Assembly: GCF_902506345.1 (NCBI RefSeq)
Contig: NZ_LR733413.1
Span: 1,159,456 to 1,223,455 of the forward strand
Direction of reading: 5' to 3'
DNA length: 64,000 nucleotides
DNA from: Flavobacterium sp. 9R
GTDB taxonomy: Bacteria; Bacteroidota; Bacteroidia; Flavobacteriales; Flavobacteriaceae
Shown here: positions 16,910 through 25,227 of the stretch, in pieces
How positions within the stretch are numbered: position 1 is the first letter of the stretch
Layout: each line of letters begins with the position of its first letter
Program-made: the position numbers and the translations under genes
The notes under the pieces: model-generated
The model's database searches: none
Told to the model about the DNA's origin: nothing
Seen by the model: the letters and a program-made list of their open reading frames with translations, nothing else

Positions 16910-17980
16910 TTATTTTTTTATTTCCCGTATTGTTTCAACAAATGGTTTCCAATCAATATCCTTTAAACTTATTTGATTTGAAAAGTCGATATTATCATCT
17001 AACATTATAATTAAAATGGCTATTAAGTCAGTTCCTATGGTATGAAAATCATCTTTTGTTTTGGTTTTAAATAAATTTAAAAATTCAAAAAATGCTTTTT
17101 CAATTTTATCACTATCAGAATCAAGAAGTTTATCTAAATCCTCAATTGATTTTATTGAAGACTTATTAATAACATTAATAAGTCTATTAAGAAAATATTG
17201 ATCAGTATCTGTGGTGTAATTAATTTCATCTTCATCTTCTTTGTAACCACACTTTAAAGCTATTTCAATAATTTTGTCAACTTTTGGATTAGCATTTAAA
17301 AATGAGTCTACTGATAAAAGGTTTATTTCAATTTTTAAATTACCACTATCTATTGAAGTATCAATATCATTCTGTAAATTTTCAGTTTCCTTTTTTATTG
17401 ATAAAAATTGCTCATCAGCTAATTCTAGTAACGCACTTAATCTATATATTTTTCTTTTTAAAATACTAGGGATTTCTCTTTTAGTTTTGTACCTAAGTTT
17501 ATGGTCAATTGTAGCCCAAGAATGTTGTAGAATAGTTCTTATTTGAATTTCAATTTTTAAGTCTTTGTATGATTTCCATTCAACTAATGTATTTCTTTTT
17601 TTTCCCAATTTAACAACGTAATGTAATGACAAATAACCAAATTTGTCAGGACTATTGATTTTTGTTTTATCAATACTATTTCCTGTGTCTATTTCAAATT
17701 CTTTTTCTAAAAGTTCTGCAATTTTATAGATTTCCTCAGTATAATATGTGATTATCCTGATGCCACATAAATCTGTAATTTCTTTAATAGGATCTTTATA
17801 ATTTTTTTCTGGTCTTGAAGTTTTTTCATCAAAACTTTCTATTTCTTTTGTTCTACTTTCTATTGATGCAATGTCAATGTCTGATTCAGAAATTAATTCT
17901 TTTATTAATGATGTAGCCTTAATTCTAAATCGCTCATATAAAGGTCTAATTAACTCAAATTCTTTTGTCGATTTATTCAT
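16910..17980 (-). CDS. RelA/SpoT synthetase-domain protein (toxSAS/CapRel-like candidate)
   Basis: A 356-residue protein with one RelA/SpoT nucleotidyltransferase domain (about 40-170) and no HD hydrolase or TGS/ACT domains. Conserved features: the ATP-site motif RTKEIES with R43, K45 and S49; DLCGIRI at 70-76; GYLSLH at 115-120; catalytic EIQIRT at 144-149; then HSWATIDHKLRYK at 153-165, where the usual Glu before His is Asp. A helical, acidic C-terminal region of about 185 residues follows. Members of this fold transfer pyrophosphate to GTP/GDP, to ATP, or to tRNA ends. The single-domain layout with a long C-terminal extension recalls CapRel-type phage-defence fusions, but an ordinary small alarmone synthetase is possible. 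Confidence 0.8.
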   Translation of the reverse strand: MNKSTKEFELIRPLYERFRIKATSLIKELISESDIDIASIESRTKEIESFDEKTSRPEKNYKDPIKEITDLCGIRIITYYTEEIYKIAELLEKEFEIDTGNSIDKTKINSPDKFGYLSLHYVVKLGKKRNTLVEWKSYKDLKIEIQIRTILQHSWATIDHKLRYKTKREIPSILKRKIYRLSALLELADEQFLSIKKETENLQNDIDTSIDSGNLKIEINLLSVDSFLNANPKVDKIIEIALKCGYKEDEDEINYTTDTDQYFLNRLINVINKSSIKSIEDLDKLLDSDSDKIEKAFFEFLNLFKTKTKDDFHTIGTDLIAILIIMLDDNIDFSNQISLKDIDWKPFVETIREIKK

Positions 17981-18094
17981 TATTTAGATTTTTCATAATA
18001 ATTCTTACTTACTTGTATTTAAGTCTTACTAACTCATCCCCATGAACTTCAACATAAAGAGATAGGTCTAATCTTAATTAAAACTTCATATCTC

Positions 18095-18102
18095 CAAATA
18101 TA
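18095..18102 (-). promoter_or_regulatory. -7 element upstream of RelA/SpoT gene
   Basis: CAAATATA on the plus strand reads TATATTTG on the minus strand, identical to the his -7 element. It lies 114 nt before the ATG at 17980. No matching -33 was found. Confidence 0.4.
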
Positions 18103-18170
18103 ACCGTTTTCTCTCAAAAATATATAAATATTTTCTGAAAAGTATGTCATTTTTGTATGTTGTTACCATT

Positions 18171-18221
18171 ACTTCTAATCTCTAACTTCTAATCTCTAAC
18201 TTCTAATCTCTAACTTCTAAT
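18171..18221. repeat. tandem repeat, 14-nt unit
   Basis: The unit acttctaatctcta occurs three times back to back (18171-18212), followed by a partial fourth. There are no unique spacers, so this is not a CRISPR. Confidence 0.85.
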
Positions 18222-18231
18222 TTCTTACTTA

Positions 18232-18356
18232 GCATGAGCGATGGGAGCGGCATCCTCTTGGGGCGGGGTTCGCCCCAAGAGATATAGCGTACAGCGCGAC
18301 CCCGATGCAGCACTGTTGTGTTTTTAGCACGGTCGTGTACATCGGGGTCATGCCCA
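18232..18356 (-). repeat. dispersed hairpin repeat, copy 2
   Basis: Read on the minus strand it has the left half CGCTGTACGCTATATC, then a perfect 11-bp GC-rich hairpin (18255-18265 with 18271-18281), then the right half GGATGCCGCTCCCATC. Next to it is a second inverted repeat, GACCCCGATG (18298-18307) / CATCGGGGTC (18340-18349). The strong hairpins could end the sugar operon transcript, whose last gene stops at 18376. Confidence 0.8.
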
Positions 18357-18375
18357 AATAAAAAAGGGTGTTATT

Positions 18376-19248
18376 TTATAGCAATTGCTTACTAACGTAC
18401 TGGCAACTTGCTTTGATGGATTCCATAGGGTTGGGAGAGTAGTTGGTTTCTTGCTCCACAAAAAAGTGCTGCATGCCTGAGGCTTTGGCTTGTGCAAAAA
18501 TGGCTTTGAAATTGATGTTGCCTTCGCCAATTTCGGCATTCCAAGCGGGATTGTTTTTGTCCCTATCTTTAACGTGCCACATGGTGAAGCGACCAGCGTG
18601 GTTTTGGAACAACTGCAAAGGGTCGTTGCCGGAGCGCACTACCCAATACAAATCCAATTCAAAATCGACCAATTTCTTGTCGGTTTCTTGTAGCAAAATG
18701 TCATAACCGGTTTGATTGCCAAATTTCGTGAATTCAAAATCGTGGTTGTGGTAGGCGAGTTTGAGTCCTGCTTTTTTGCACAAAAGTGCGGCTTCGTTGG
18801 CTTTTTGGGCAATGCGTTTGTAATCGTCCAATTGGCTGCGTAAAGCGTCTTCTAGCCACGGAATCACCACATATTCGCTTCCCAACTGATTGGCGCACTC
18901 AATGGAGGCTTTTAGGAAGTCGGCATTGTTGTCTTTGATAAACGTTTTAAAATCATAATGTCCGCTCGGCGCTTTGAGTCCGTTGTCGTTCAGGATTTTT
19001 TTAAAGTCTTTGGGCGAGGTGCCAAAAAAACCTTTTTCGCCAGCAAATCCGTAGGTTTCTACTTCTTTGTAGCCGGCTTTGGCAACGTGTTCTAGCACGC
19101 CTTTGACATCTTTGGAAAAGGCTTCGCGCAAGGTGTACAATTGAATTCCGATGTTTTTGGGTTTTGCCGCAAAGGCTAGGGAAGGAGCTAGGGCAACGGC
19201 GCCCAAGGCCAACCCACTATTGATGATGAAATCTCTACGCTTAATCAT
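18376..19248 (-). CDS. Tat-exported sugar phosphate isomerase/epimerase-like TIM barrel
   Basis: A 290-residue protein with a twin-arginine signal (R4-R5 in KRRDF, hydrophobic stretch to about residue 27). The mature part is an AP-endonuclease-2-type TIM barrel with IGIQLYTLRE at the start, LAYHNHDFEF (about 155-164) and a conserved metal-site region YWVVRSGNDPLQLF with WHVKDRD (about 215). Such proteins isomerise, epimerise or cleave (keto)sugars using a divalent metal. Last gene of the ten-gene sugar operon; its export suggests it acts on periplasmic keto-sugars. Confidence 0.9.
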   Translation of the reverse strand: MIKRRDFIINSGLALGAVALAPSLAFAAKPKNIGIQLYTLREAFSKDVKGVLEHVAKAGYKEVETYGFAGEKGFFGTSPKDFKKILNDNGLKAPSGHYDFKTFIKDNNADFLKASIECANQLGSEYVVIPWLEDALRSQLDDYKRIAQKANEAALLCKKAGLKLAYHNHDFEFTKFGNQTGYDILLQETDKKLVDFELDLYWVVRSGNDPLQLFQNHAGRFTMWHVKDRDKNNPAWNAEIGEGNINFKAIFAQAKASGMQHFFVEQETNYSPNPMESIKASCQYVSKQLL

Positions 19249-19267
19249 GATGGTTCGTTTTTAGGGG

Positions 19268-20158
19268 TTAAATATCACAAATGGCGATGGCTTGTTGCAA
19301 AGCGGCCATTTTATCTTTTTGTTTCGGCATAAATTCTTGTCCCACAAAACCTGTAAAACCAGTAGCTGCAATGGCTTTCATAATGGCGGGATAATGAAGC
19401 TCTTGGGTCTCGTCGATTTCGTTGCGACCCGGCACGCCCGCCGTGTGAAAGTGGGCAATATACTGATGGTTTTCCTTGATGGTGCGAATCACATCGCCTT
19501 CATCAATTTGCATGTGATAGATGTCGTACAAGAGCTTGAAATGTGGTGAATTGATTCTTTTGGCTAATTCTACGCCCCAATAGGTTCTGTCGCACTGGTA
19601 ATCTTTGTGGTCGATTTTGCTGTTGAGCAACTCCATCACCAAGGTGATTTGGTGTTTTTCGGCCAAGGGAATCAATGTTTGCAAGCCTTTTACACAATTG
19701 TTCCAGCCTTCTTCATCGGTTTTGCCTCTGCGGTTGCCACTAAAGCAAATCAGGTTTTTATAGCCCGCCTGAGCCACTAACGGAATCATAGCGGTGTAGT
19801 TTTTTATAAGTTGGTCATGGAATTTAGGGTCGTTGAATCCGTCTACGAGATTCAATTCGGCACCATTGCACATCGTCGATACCAATTGGTGTTTTTGTAG
19901 TATAGGCCAGTCTTTTGGACCGACCAAATCAATGCCTGTAATGCCCATTTTCTTGGCAGCTATGCAAAGCGCTTCGAGTTCCATATCGCCAAAACACCAG
20001 CGTGCTACGGAATGGTTTATTTTTCCTTTGGGGATAAAATCGGAACTATGGGATGCGTCAGACACCGCCATAGCCGAAAGCGACGATGGAATTCCCATAG
20101 CTACTGTTCCAGCAATTAGGTTTTTTATAGCGGTTCTTCGATTGAAATGATCAGGCAT
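19268..20158 (-). CDS. Tat-exported hydroxypyruvate-isomerase-like TIM barrel
   Basis: A 296-residue protein with a twin-arginine motif (R7-R8 in NRRTAIKNL) and a signal to about residue 30. The barrel carries VMELLNSKIDHKDYQC (about 175-190), LLYDIYHMQIDEGD (about 208-221), HTAGVPGRNEIDETQEL (about 240) and GQEFMPK near the end, the Glu/Asp/His/Glu metal set seen in hydroxypyruvate isomerase/YgbM-type proteins. Actual substrate in this operon is probably a keto-sugar or its breakdown product. The stop-to-start gap to the next gene is 19 nt. Confidence 0.88.
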   Translation of the reverse strand: MPDHFNRRTAIKNLIAGTVAMGIPSSLSAMAVSDASHSSDFIPKGKINHSVARWCFGDMELEALCIAAKKMGITGIDLVGPKDWPILQKHQLVSTMCNGAELNLVDGFNDPKFHDQLIKNYTAMIPLVAQAGYKNLICFSGNRRGKTDEEGWNNCVKGLQTLIPLAEKHQITLVMELLNSKIDHKDYQCDRTYWGVELAKRINSPHFKLLYDIYHMQIDEGDVIRTIKENHQYIAHFHTAGVPGRNEIDETQELHYPAIMKAIAATGFTGFVGQEFMPKQKDKMAALQQAIAICDI

Positions 20159-20172
20159 CTTGGAATAGAGTA

Positions 20173-21390
20173 TTAGTTATTGGCTGCAATTTTTTGCTTT
20201 TCTTTAAAGAAGATAAAAAACAGCAACGCAATTCCTGCTGCAAACAAACAAGGGAAAATCCAAACCGTATTCCAATTGTGAATACCTTCTCCAGCACTGT
20301 TTTGGTCTACAATTTGTCCCGCAACGTAGAAGCCAATGTACATTCCAACGCCATAAGTAGCAAGCGTAATCAAGCCTTGAGCTGAAGATCTAATAGAAGC
20401 ACCCGCTTTTTGATCCGTGTAAATTTGTCCTGTAACAAAGAAAAAGTCATAGCAAATTCCGTGCAGTGCAATTCCTAAATAAATCATCCAAATGTTTTGT
20501 CCTACATCGCCATAAGCAAACAATAAATAACGAACTACCCAAGCCAACATCCCGATTAACAACATTTGCTTGATACCAAAACGCACAAAAAACAAAGGCA
20601 TTAAAAACAAAAATACCGTTTCCGACATTTGCCCAATAGTCATTTTGGCTGCTGCGCTTTCAAGACCAATTTCATTCAAAAATTGATTGGCTTGACCATA
20701 ATAAAATGCCAACGGAATACAAATAAGAATTGAAGCGATAAAAAACACTAAGTAATTTTTGTCCTTTAAAACATTCAAAGCGTCTAAACCCAAAGTTTCG
20801 GCGATTGATACTTTTTGCCCCGCTTTCGGAGGTGGCGTATTCGGTAAGAAAAAACAAAATATACCAAACAAAAGCGATACTATGGCTGATACATAAAAAG
20901 TGATATTCAATCTGTCTGGTGTAGCTTCCCAAGCCATAGCCCCAATCACTAATCCAGAGGCAATCCAACCAAGGGTTCCCCAAACACGAACTTTTGCAAA
21001 CTCTTTTTCAGAATCCGTCATTTGATTCATCGAAATGGAATTGACCAAGGCTAAAGTGGGCATAAAAAGAATCATGTACAGCAATAACAAGGTATAAAAA
21101 GAATCAAACGTAGATTTAGTCGATAACAAATAGAGTAGCACCGAGCCTATAATATGCAAAACTCCTAGAATCTTTTGTGCTGAGAAAAATTTATCAGCAA
21201 TCATCCCCACAATAAAAGGGGCAATAATCGCACCCAAACATTGTGTTCCATAGGCCAATCCGGTTTGTGCTCCTGTTGCTGCTATAATACCTTTTGTTAA
21301 ATAAGTACCCATAGTAACAAACCAAATTCCCCAAATGAAGAAATTAATAAACATCATGGACGATAATTTGATTCTAATAGTTGTATTCAT
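20173..21390 (-). CDS. MFS permease of the nucleoside:H+ symporter (NupG-like) type
   Basis: A 405-residue inner-membrane protein with about twelve hydrophobic helices, starting SMMFINFFIWGIWFV. The motif KVRVWGTLGWIASG after helix 4 and YGTQCLGAIIAPF in helix 2 are typical of the NupG/nucleoside MFS branch found in Bacteroidota sugar operons. It most likely brings the periplasmic product of the pathway (oxidised sugar or monosaccharide) into the cell; nucleoside transport is the alternative. It lies between the hydrolase gene and the two isomerase genes. Confidence 0.88.
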   Translation of the reverse strand: MNTTIRIKLSSMMFINFFIWGIWFVTMGTYLTKGIIAATGAQTGLAYGTQCLGAIIAPFIVGMIADKFFSAQKILGVLHIIGSVLLYLLSTKSTFDSFYTLLLLYMILFMPTLALVNSISMNQMTDSEKEFAKVRVWGTLGWIASGLVIGAMAWEATPDRLNITFYVSAIVSLLFGIFCFFLPNTPPPKAGQKVSIAETLGLDALNVLKDKNYLVFFIASILICIPLAFYYGQANQFLNEIGLESAAAKMTIGQMSETVFLFLMPLFFVRFGIKQMLLIGMLAWVVRYLLFAYGDVGQNIWMIYLGIALHGICYDFFFVTGQIYTDQKAGASIRSSAQGLITLATYGVGMYIGFYVAGQIVDQNSAGEGIHNWNTVWIFPCLFAAGIALLFFIFFKEKQKIAANN

Positions 21391-21431
21391 AGTTCTAGGT
21401 GGTTTTTGGGTTAGTGGTTAGTAGGTGAGGG

Positions 21432-22142
21432 CTATTTACAGCCAGTAGTGGTTTCCATAGTATTCCATTCTTTAATCATAATGTTACGGTACCATACATT
21501 GTCTCCGTGGTCTTGCAAGGCAATTTTTCCTTTTTTGAAGGTTCCAAATCCTGGCCAAGCTTTGAATTTACTTCCTGCTACCAATGCTTTAAACGCATCG
21601 TCCCAAAGTACTGTCTCTACGACAATTACTCCATTCAAAACATAAGTTAATTTTCCGTTTTTACAAACTACTTCAGCGGTATTCCATTCACCTACAGGTT
21701 TTACGGGTTCTGATTTACTCTGAATCAAATCATACAAATCTCCTGCGCGGTGTTTGGTTATTTTTCCATCAGGATGACCGTCATTGTCCAATACCTGCAT
21801 TTCTAAACCAGTTTCATACGTATTTTTGTATTTCTGTGGATTCTCATTGATGTAAAAAATAATTCCACTGTTGGCTTTTGGCGCCACTTTCCAATCCACT
21901 TTCAAATGAAAGTTTTCGTATTCCGCATCGGTTACGATGTCGCCACCTTGACCATTTTTGGCTGCTTCGGGGTCAAAATGCAAGACACCGTCTTCTACTT
22001 TCCATCCAGCACCCACGGTAGTTTTGCCGTAAGTATGCCAACCGGTTGTTGTTTTTCCGTCAAAAATCGGTTTAAATCCTTTTTGTGCTTGTACGGTTTG
22101 AGCGATTACCAAAACCATAAGCGTTGCTACTATTTTTTTCAT
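21432..22142 (-). CDS. 3-keto-disaccharide hydrolase (DUF1080 family)
   Basis: A 236-residue protein with a Sec signal peptide (MKKIVATLMVLVIAQTVQAQ). It has a single concanavalin-like beta-sandwich with the DUF1080 signatures FKPIFDGKTTTGWHTYG, FHLKVDWKVAPKANSGIIFY, YETGLEMQVLDN and GEWNTAEVVCKNG, and ends with IALQDHGDNVWYRNIMIKE. Members of Pfam 3keto-disac_hyd act on sugars oxidised at C3. With the dehydrogenase genes of the same operon this supports an oxidise-then-cleave route in the periplasm. Cys235 near the C-terminus is unexplained. Confidence 0.92.
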   Translation of the reverse strand: MKKIVATLMVLVIAQTVQAQKGFKPIFDGKTTTGWHTYGKTTVGAGWKVEDGVLHFDPEAAKNGQGGDIVTDAEYENFHLKVDWKVAPKANSGIIFYINENPQKYKNTYETGLEMQVLDNDGHPDGKITKHRAGDLYDLIQSKSEPVKPVGEWNTAEVVCKNGKLTYVLNGVIVVETVLWDDAFKALVAGSKFKAWPGFGTFKKGKIALQDHGDNVWYRNIMIKEWNTMETTTGCK

Positions 22143-22210
22143 TTCAATTGATTTTTTATTAATTCATTAATTATTTGGAGCGGTTAGGAAAAGGCTTTTT
22201 TGTTGTCAAA

Positions 22211-22278
22211 GTCCCGCTGTCCGCTATATCTTTGCTTTTTCTGTAAAAAAGCAAAGGATGCCGCTGCCATCGGGGCTA
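22211..22278 (+). repeat. dispersed hairpin repeat, copy 3
   Basis: The left half gtcccgctgtccgctatatc (22211-22230), a 10-bp hairpin tttgcttttt / aaaaagcaaa (22231-22255), and the right half ggatgccgctgccatc. It sits inside the sugar operon, in the 167-bp gap between the Gfo/Idh and DUF1080 genes, and may split the transcript into two segments. Confidence 0.8.
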
Positions 22279-22309
22279 GAGAGCCACAACTTGAATTCTT
22301 GGCTACAAG

Positions 22310-23773
22310 TTAAAAACTCAAATTTTTCCAACCTTCTCTGTAATTTCGTTTTACAAATTGGTTCACCTCGTCTACATTGGTTACTTTTTTGGCGGTATTG
22401 TCCCAAAGTAATTTTACCGAACGTCCTGGGTACACATCTTCTCCTAATACTTCTTTGTACAAATCATAACCACGAACGGCTAGATTCGCCATCAACAAAG
22501 CTTCGGTCAATGGACCAGCAATCTCAAACGGTGAACTCAATTCTTTTTTGCCATAACCAGCAATGCATCCTTCAATCCATTGTTTTTGGTGGCCACTGGC
22601 TCCGTCTTTCACACGAGGATATTTCTCGGCGATTTTTAGGTTTTCATTGCGACTCAAAGGCAATAATCTTGGATTTTCACTATAGGTGTCGCAAATCATT
22701 TTTCCTTTGGTTCCAATAAACAAAGTTCCGTTTCCGCCATCACCAAAGATTTCGTTAGCACCCAATTCCTCGGGACGTTCTGGCTGAATGCCTCCATCCA
22801 TCCAATGCACTTTGACATCGCCTTTGGTTTTATCCGTTTTAGGGAAAGTCAATACCACGTGGCTCGATGGTGGACAACTATCAGGAAAATACCCTCTTTT
22901 GAATTCATCCACATACACAGAACCCACGCTGCATTGTACGTCTTTTGCGTATTTCAAATTCAATACAGAGAATGGTGCTTCTAGCAAATGGCATCCCATA
23001 TCGCCCAAGGCACCTGTTCCATAATCCCACCAACCACGCCAGTTGAACGGCACTAGTTTGTCGACATAATTTTTGCTTGGCGCTGTCCCTAGCCACAAAT
23101 CCCAATCCAATTCTTTTGGAATATCGGCTTTTGCCGTAGACCACGGAATCCCTTGTGGCCAAACGGGTCTATCAGTCCAAGCGTAAACGGTGTGTACATC
23201 GCCAATCAAATCGGCTTCAAACCATTCTTTTAGCAAGCGCGTACCATCATTCGAAGACCCTTGATTTCCCATTTGTGTCACCACTTTATAGCGGCTTGCC
23301 GCCTGAGTCATCATGTGCGCTTCATAAATGTCGTGTGCCATTGGCTTTTGCACATACACGTGTTTGCCCAATTGCATGGCTGCAAACGCTTGAATCGCGT
23401 GATTATGATCGGGTGTTGAAACCGAAACGGCATCAAAATTTTTATGCTCTTTATCGAGCATTTCACGCCAATCTTTGTAGAATTTTGCTTTTGGCAAGGC
23501 CTTTACGCTATTGGACGCTCTACGCGTGTCAACATCACATAAATAAGCTACGTTGGCTAATCCGCTTTTTTCAAACGAAGCAATATCAGACTGGCCTTTT
23601 CCGCCTACACCAATACTCGCTATAAGTAATCGGTCACTTGGCGCTACAAAACCTCTTCCCATTACATGACGAGGAATAATCATAAAGGCTGCCGTTGCTA
23701 GTGCACCTTTTTTTAGAAAATCCCTACGAATGGTGGATTCGGGCTCTTTTTTTGGGTTAAAATCTTGATCCAT
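22310..23773 (-). CDS. Tat-exported Gfo/Idh/MocA oxidoreductase
   Basis: A 487-residue protein. A twin-arginine motif (R16-R17 in TIRRDFLKKG) and a signal to about residue 40 precede a Rossmann domain starting LLIASIGVGGKGQSD (about 48-62), with VSVSTPDHNHAIQAF (about 116-130) and KHVYVQKPMAHDIYEA carrying the catalytic-type EKP-like Lys as QKP. The C-terminal domain is the usual mixed-sheet sugar-binding fold (NWRGWWDYGTGALGDMGCH). Tat export implies that it leaves the cytoplasm with a tightly bound NAD(P). Upstream of cytochrome c in gene order, downstream in transcription. Confidence 0.93.
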   Translation of the reverse strand: MDQDFNPKKEPESTIRRDFLKKGALATAAFMIIPRHVMGRGFVAPSDRLLIASIGVGGKGQSDIASFEKSGLANVAYLCDVDTRRASNSVKALPKAKFYKDWREMLDKEHKNFDAVSVSTPDHNHAIQAFAAMQLGKHVYVQKPMAHDIYEAHMMTQAASRYKVVTQMGNQGSSNDGTRLLKEWFEADLIGDVHTVYAWTDRPVWPQGIPWSTAKADIPKELDWDLWLGTAPSKNYVDKLVPFNWRGWWDYGTGALGDMGCHLLEAPFSVLNLKYAKDVQCSVGSVYVDEFKRGYFPDSCPPSSHVVLTFPKTDKTKGDVKVHWMDGGIQPERPEELGANEIFGDGGNGTLFIGTKGKMICDTYSENPRLLPLSRNENLKIAEKYPRVKDGASGHQKQWIEGCIAGYGKKELSSPFEIAGPLTEALLMANLAVRGYDLYKEVLGEDVYPGRSVKLLWDNTAKKVTNVDEVNQFVKRNYREGWKNLSF

Positions 23774-23787
23774 AGATGGGTTTCAAT

Positions 23788-24147
23788 TTATTTGTTCAAT
23801 GATAAAATGTACTTCGCAATTTTTTTGGCATCGTCTTTTTTCAACGCTCCGTGAGCAGCCATTGGAATAGCGCCCCAAACACCTGAACCTCCTTTGATAA
23901 TTTTATCCGATAAATAATTGATGTTTTTATCATTCATTGGATATTTTTTGGCAATATCTAAATACGATGGGCCAATTACTTTTTTGTCAATTTTATGGCA
24001 AGTAGCGCAGTCTTGTTTTGCGATTAACTTTTCACCTTCTGAAGGTTGCTCCGTTGGAACTACTTTGCTTTTTGGAATAATTACATAATCAGAAAAAGCG
24101 CTCAAAACACTTACACTAATGATGGCTGCCATTATTTTAATTTTCAT
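23788..24147 (-). CDS. small c-type cytochrome
   Basis: A 119-residue protein with an N-terminal hydrophobic signal (about 1-20) and a class I haem motif CATCH at 47-51. A likely axial Met is in WGAIPMAAH (about 97) and the usual C-terminal helix is DAKKIAKYILSL. It lies in the GMC/Gfo-Idh operon and is the obvious electron acceptor for the periplasmic sugar dehydrogenase. Confidence 0.93.
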   Translation of the reverse strand: MKIKIMAAIISVSVLSAFSDYVIIPKSKVVPTEQPSEGEKLIAKQDCATCHKIDKKVIGPSYLDIAKKYPMNDKNINYLSDKIIKGGSGVWGAIPMAAHGALKKDDAKKIAKYILSLNK

Positions 24148-24164
24148 TTTTCTTGCTTTTATAT

Positions 24165-25217
24165 TTATAATCCTAAATTTTTTCTGTTCAATTCGGTGTT
24201 GGTACTGACTGCTGCAAAATCATCAAAAGCTTTATCAGTAACTTTAATGATATGTTTTTTGATAAATTCGGCACCTTCTCTCGCACCATCTTCTTGATTT
24301 TTCAAGCAACATTCCCATTCCATTACGGCCCAACCTTTGTAATTGTATTGCGCCAGTTTGCTAAAAATGGTTTTAAAATCAATTTGACCATCACCAGGCG
24401 AGCGATAACGCCCCGCACGATTGAGCCAACTTTGATAACCTCCAAAAGTGCCTTGTTTTCCAGTGGAATTGAATTCGGCATCTTTTACGTGAAAGGCTTT
24501 AATCCGCTCGTGATAAAAATCGATATACTGCAAGTAATCCAATTGTTGCAATACAAAATGCGAAGGGTCGTACAACAAACAAGCGCGTTGGTGATTATCA
24601 ACGGCTTTCAAAAACATCTCGTAAGTTTCGCCATCAAACAAGTCTTCACCTGGGTGAATTTCGTAGCAAACATCTACACCATTTTCGTCAAAGGAATTTA
24701 GTATGGGTAACCAGCGCTTGGCCAGTTCTTTAAATCCTTCTTCAATTAATCCCGGAGGACGCTGTGGCCAAGGATGAAAATATTGCCATAACAAAGAACC
24801 ACTAAAGGTTGCGTGAGCTTCTAAACCTAAATTTTGAGAAGCCTTGGCGGCATAATGCATTTGCTGAACGGCCCATTCTTGTCTAGCTTTAGGATTATCT
24901 CGTACTTGAGCAGGGGCAAACCCATCAAAAAAATCATCATAAGCAGGATGAACAGCCACCAATTGACCTTGTAAATGAGTCGATAATTCAGATATTTTTA
25001 GCCCGTAAGAAGCAACTTTACCAGTAAGTTCATCAGCATAGTTTTTGCTTTCGGCAGCTTTTTGTAAATCGATAAATCGGGCATCCAAAGTTGGAATTTG
25101 AATCCCTTTGAATCCCAAATCAGCCGCCCATTGACAAATACGGTCTAACGAATTAAAAGGAGCTTCATCCGAGATAAATTGGGCTAAAAAAACGGCTGGG
25201 CCTTGCATTGTGGTCAT
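24165..25217 (-). CDS. cytoplasmic sugar isomerase/epimerase, TIM barrel
   Basis: A 350-residue protein without signal peptide. The ATG at 25217 (MTTMQGPAVFL) is chosen because the longer frame back to 25274 would overlap the next gene and adds an unlikely leader. Motifs: GFKGIQIPTLDARF near the N-terminus, VCYEIHPGEDLFDG (about 184-197), LLYDPSHFVLQQLDY (about 214-228), AFHVKDAEFN and GWAVMEWECC, giving a Glu/Asp/His/Glu metal site. Probable isomerase or lyase for the imported keto-sugar. Follows a cytoplasmic Gfo/Idh gene by 10 nt. Confidence 0.9.
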   Translation of the reverse strand: MTTMQGPAVFLAQFISDEAPFNSLDRICQWAADLGFKGIQIPTLDARFIDLQKAAESKNYADELTGKVASYGLKISELSTHLQGQLVAVHPAYDDFFDGFAPAQVRDNPKARQEWAVQQMHYAAKASQNLGLEAHATFSGSLLWQYFHPWPQRPPGLIEEGFKELAKRWLPILNSFDENGVDVCYEIHPGEDLFDGETYEMFLKAVDNHQRACLLYDPSHFVLQQLDYLQYIDFYHERIKAFHVKDAEFNSTGKQGTFGGYQSWLNRAGRYRSPGDGQIDFKTIFSKLAQYNYKGWAVMEWECCLKNQEDGAREGAEFIKKHIIKVTDKAFDDFAAVSTNTELNRKNLGL

Positions 25218-25227
25218 TTCTATTGAT

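Larger units (their letters stand above)
17981..18375. other. 395-bp spacer: promoter, tandem repeat, hairpin repeat
   Basis: From left to right the spacer holds a likely minus-strand -7 element for the RelA/SpoT gene (18095-18102), a 14-nt tandem repeat (18171-18221), and copy 2 of the dispersed hairpin repeat (18232-18356), which ends 20 nt before the stop of the sugar isomerase gene. No ORF was found in it. It forms the border between the very AT-rich block and the more GC-rich sugar operon. Confidence 0.6.

Noticed and set aside
16737..16976. 79-codon ORF on the plus strand between two accessory genes
   Set aside because: It runs over the shared 3' repeat and into the end of the RelA/SpoT gene on the opposite strand; composition is that of AT-rich noncoding DNA.
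18171..18221. Tandem 14-nt repeat as a possible CRISPR
   Set aside because: Units are back to back without spacers and no cas genes are present.
22258..22719. 153-codon ORF on the plus strand
   Set aside because: Antisense to the Gfo/Idh gene, starts within a dispersed repeat, and shows no protein-like composition.
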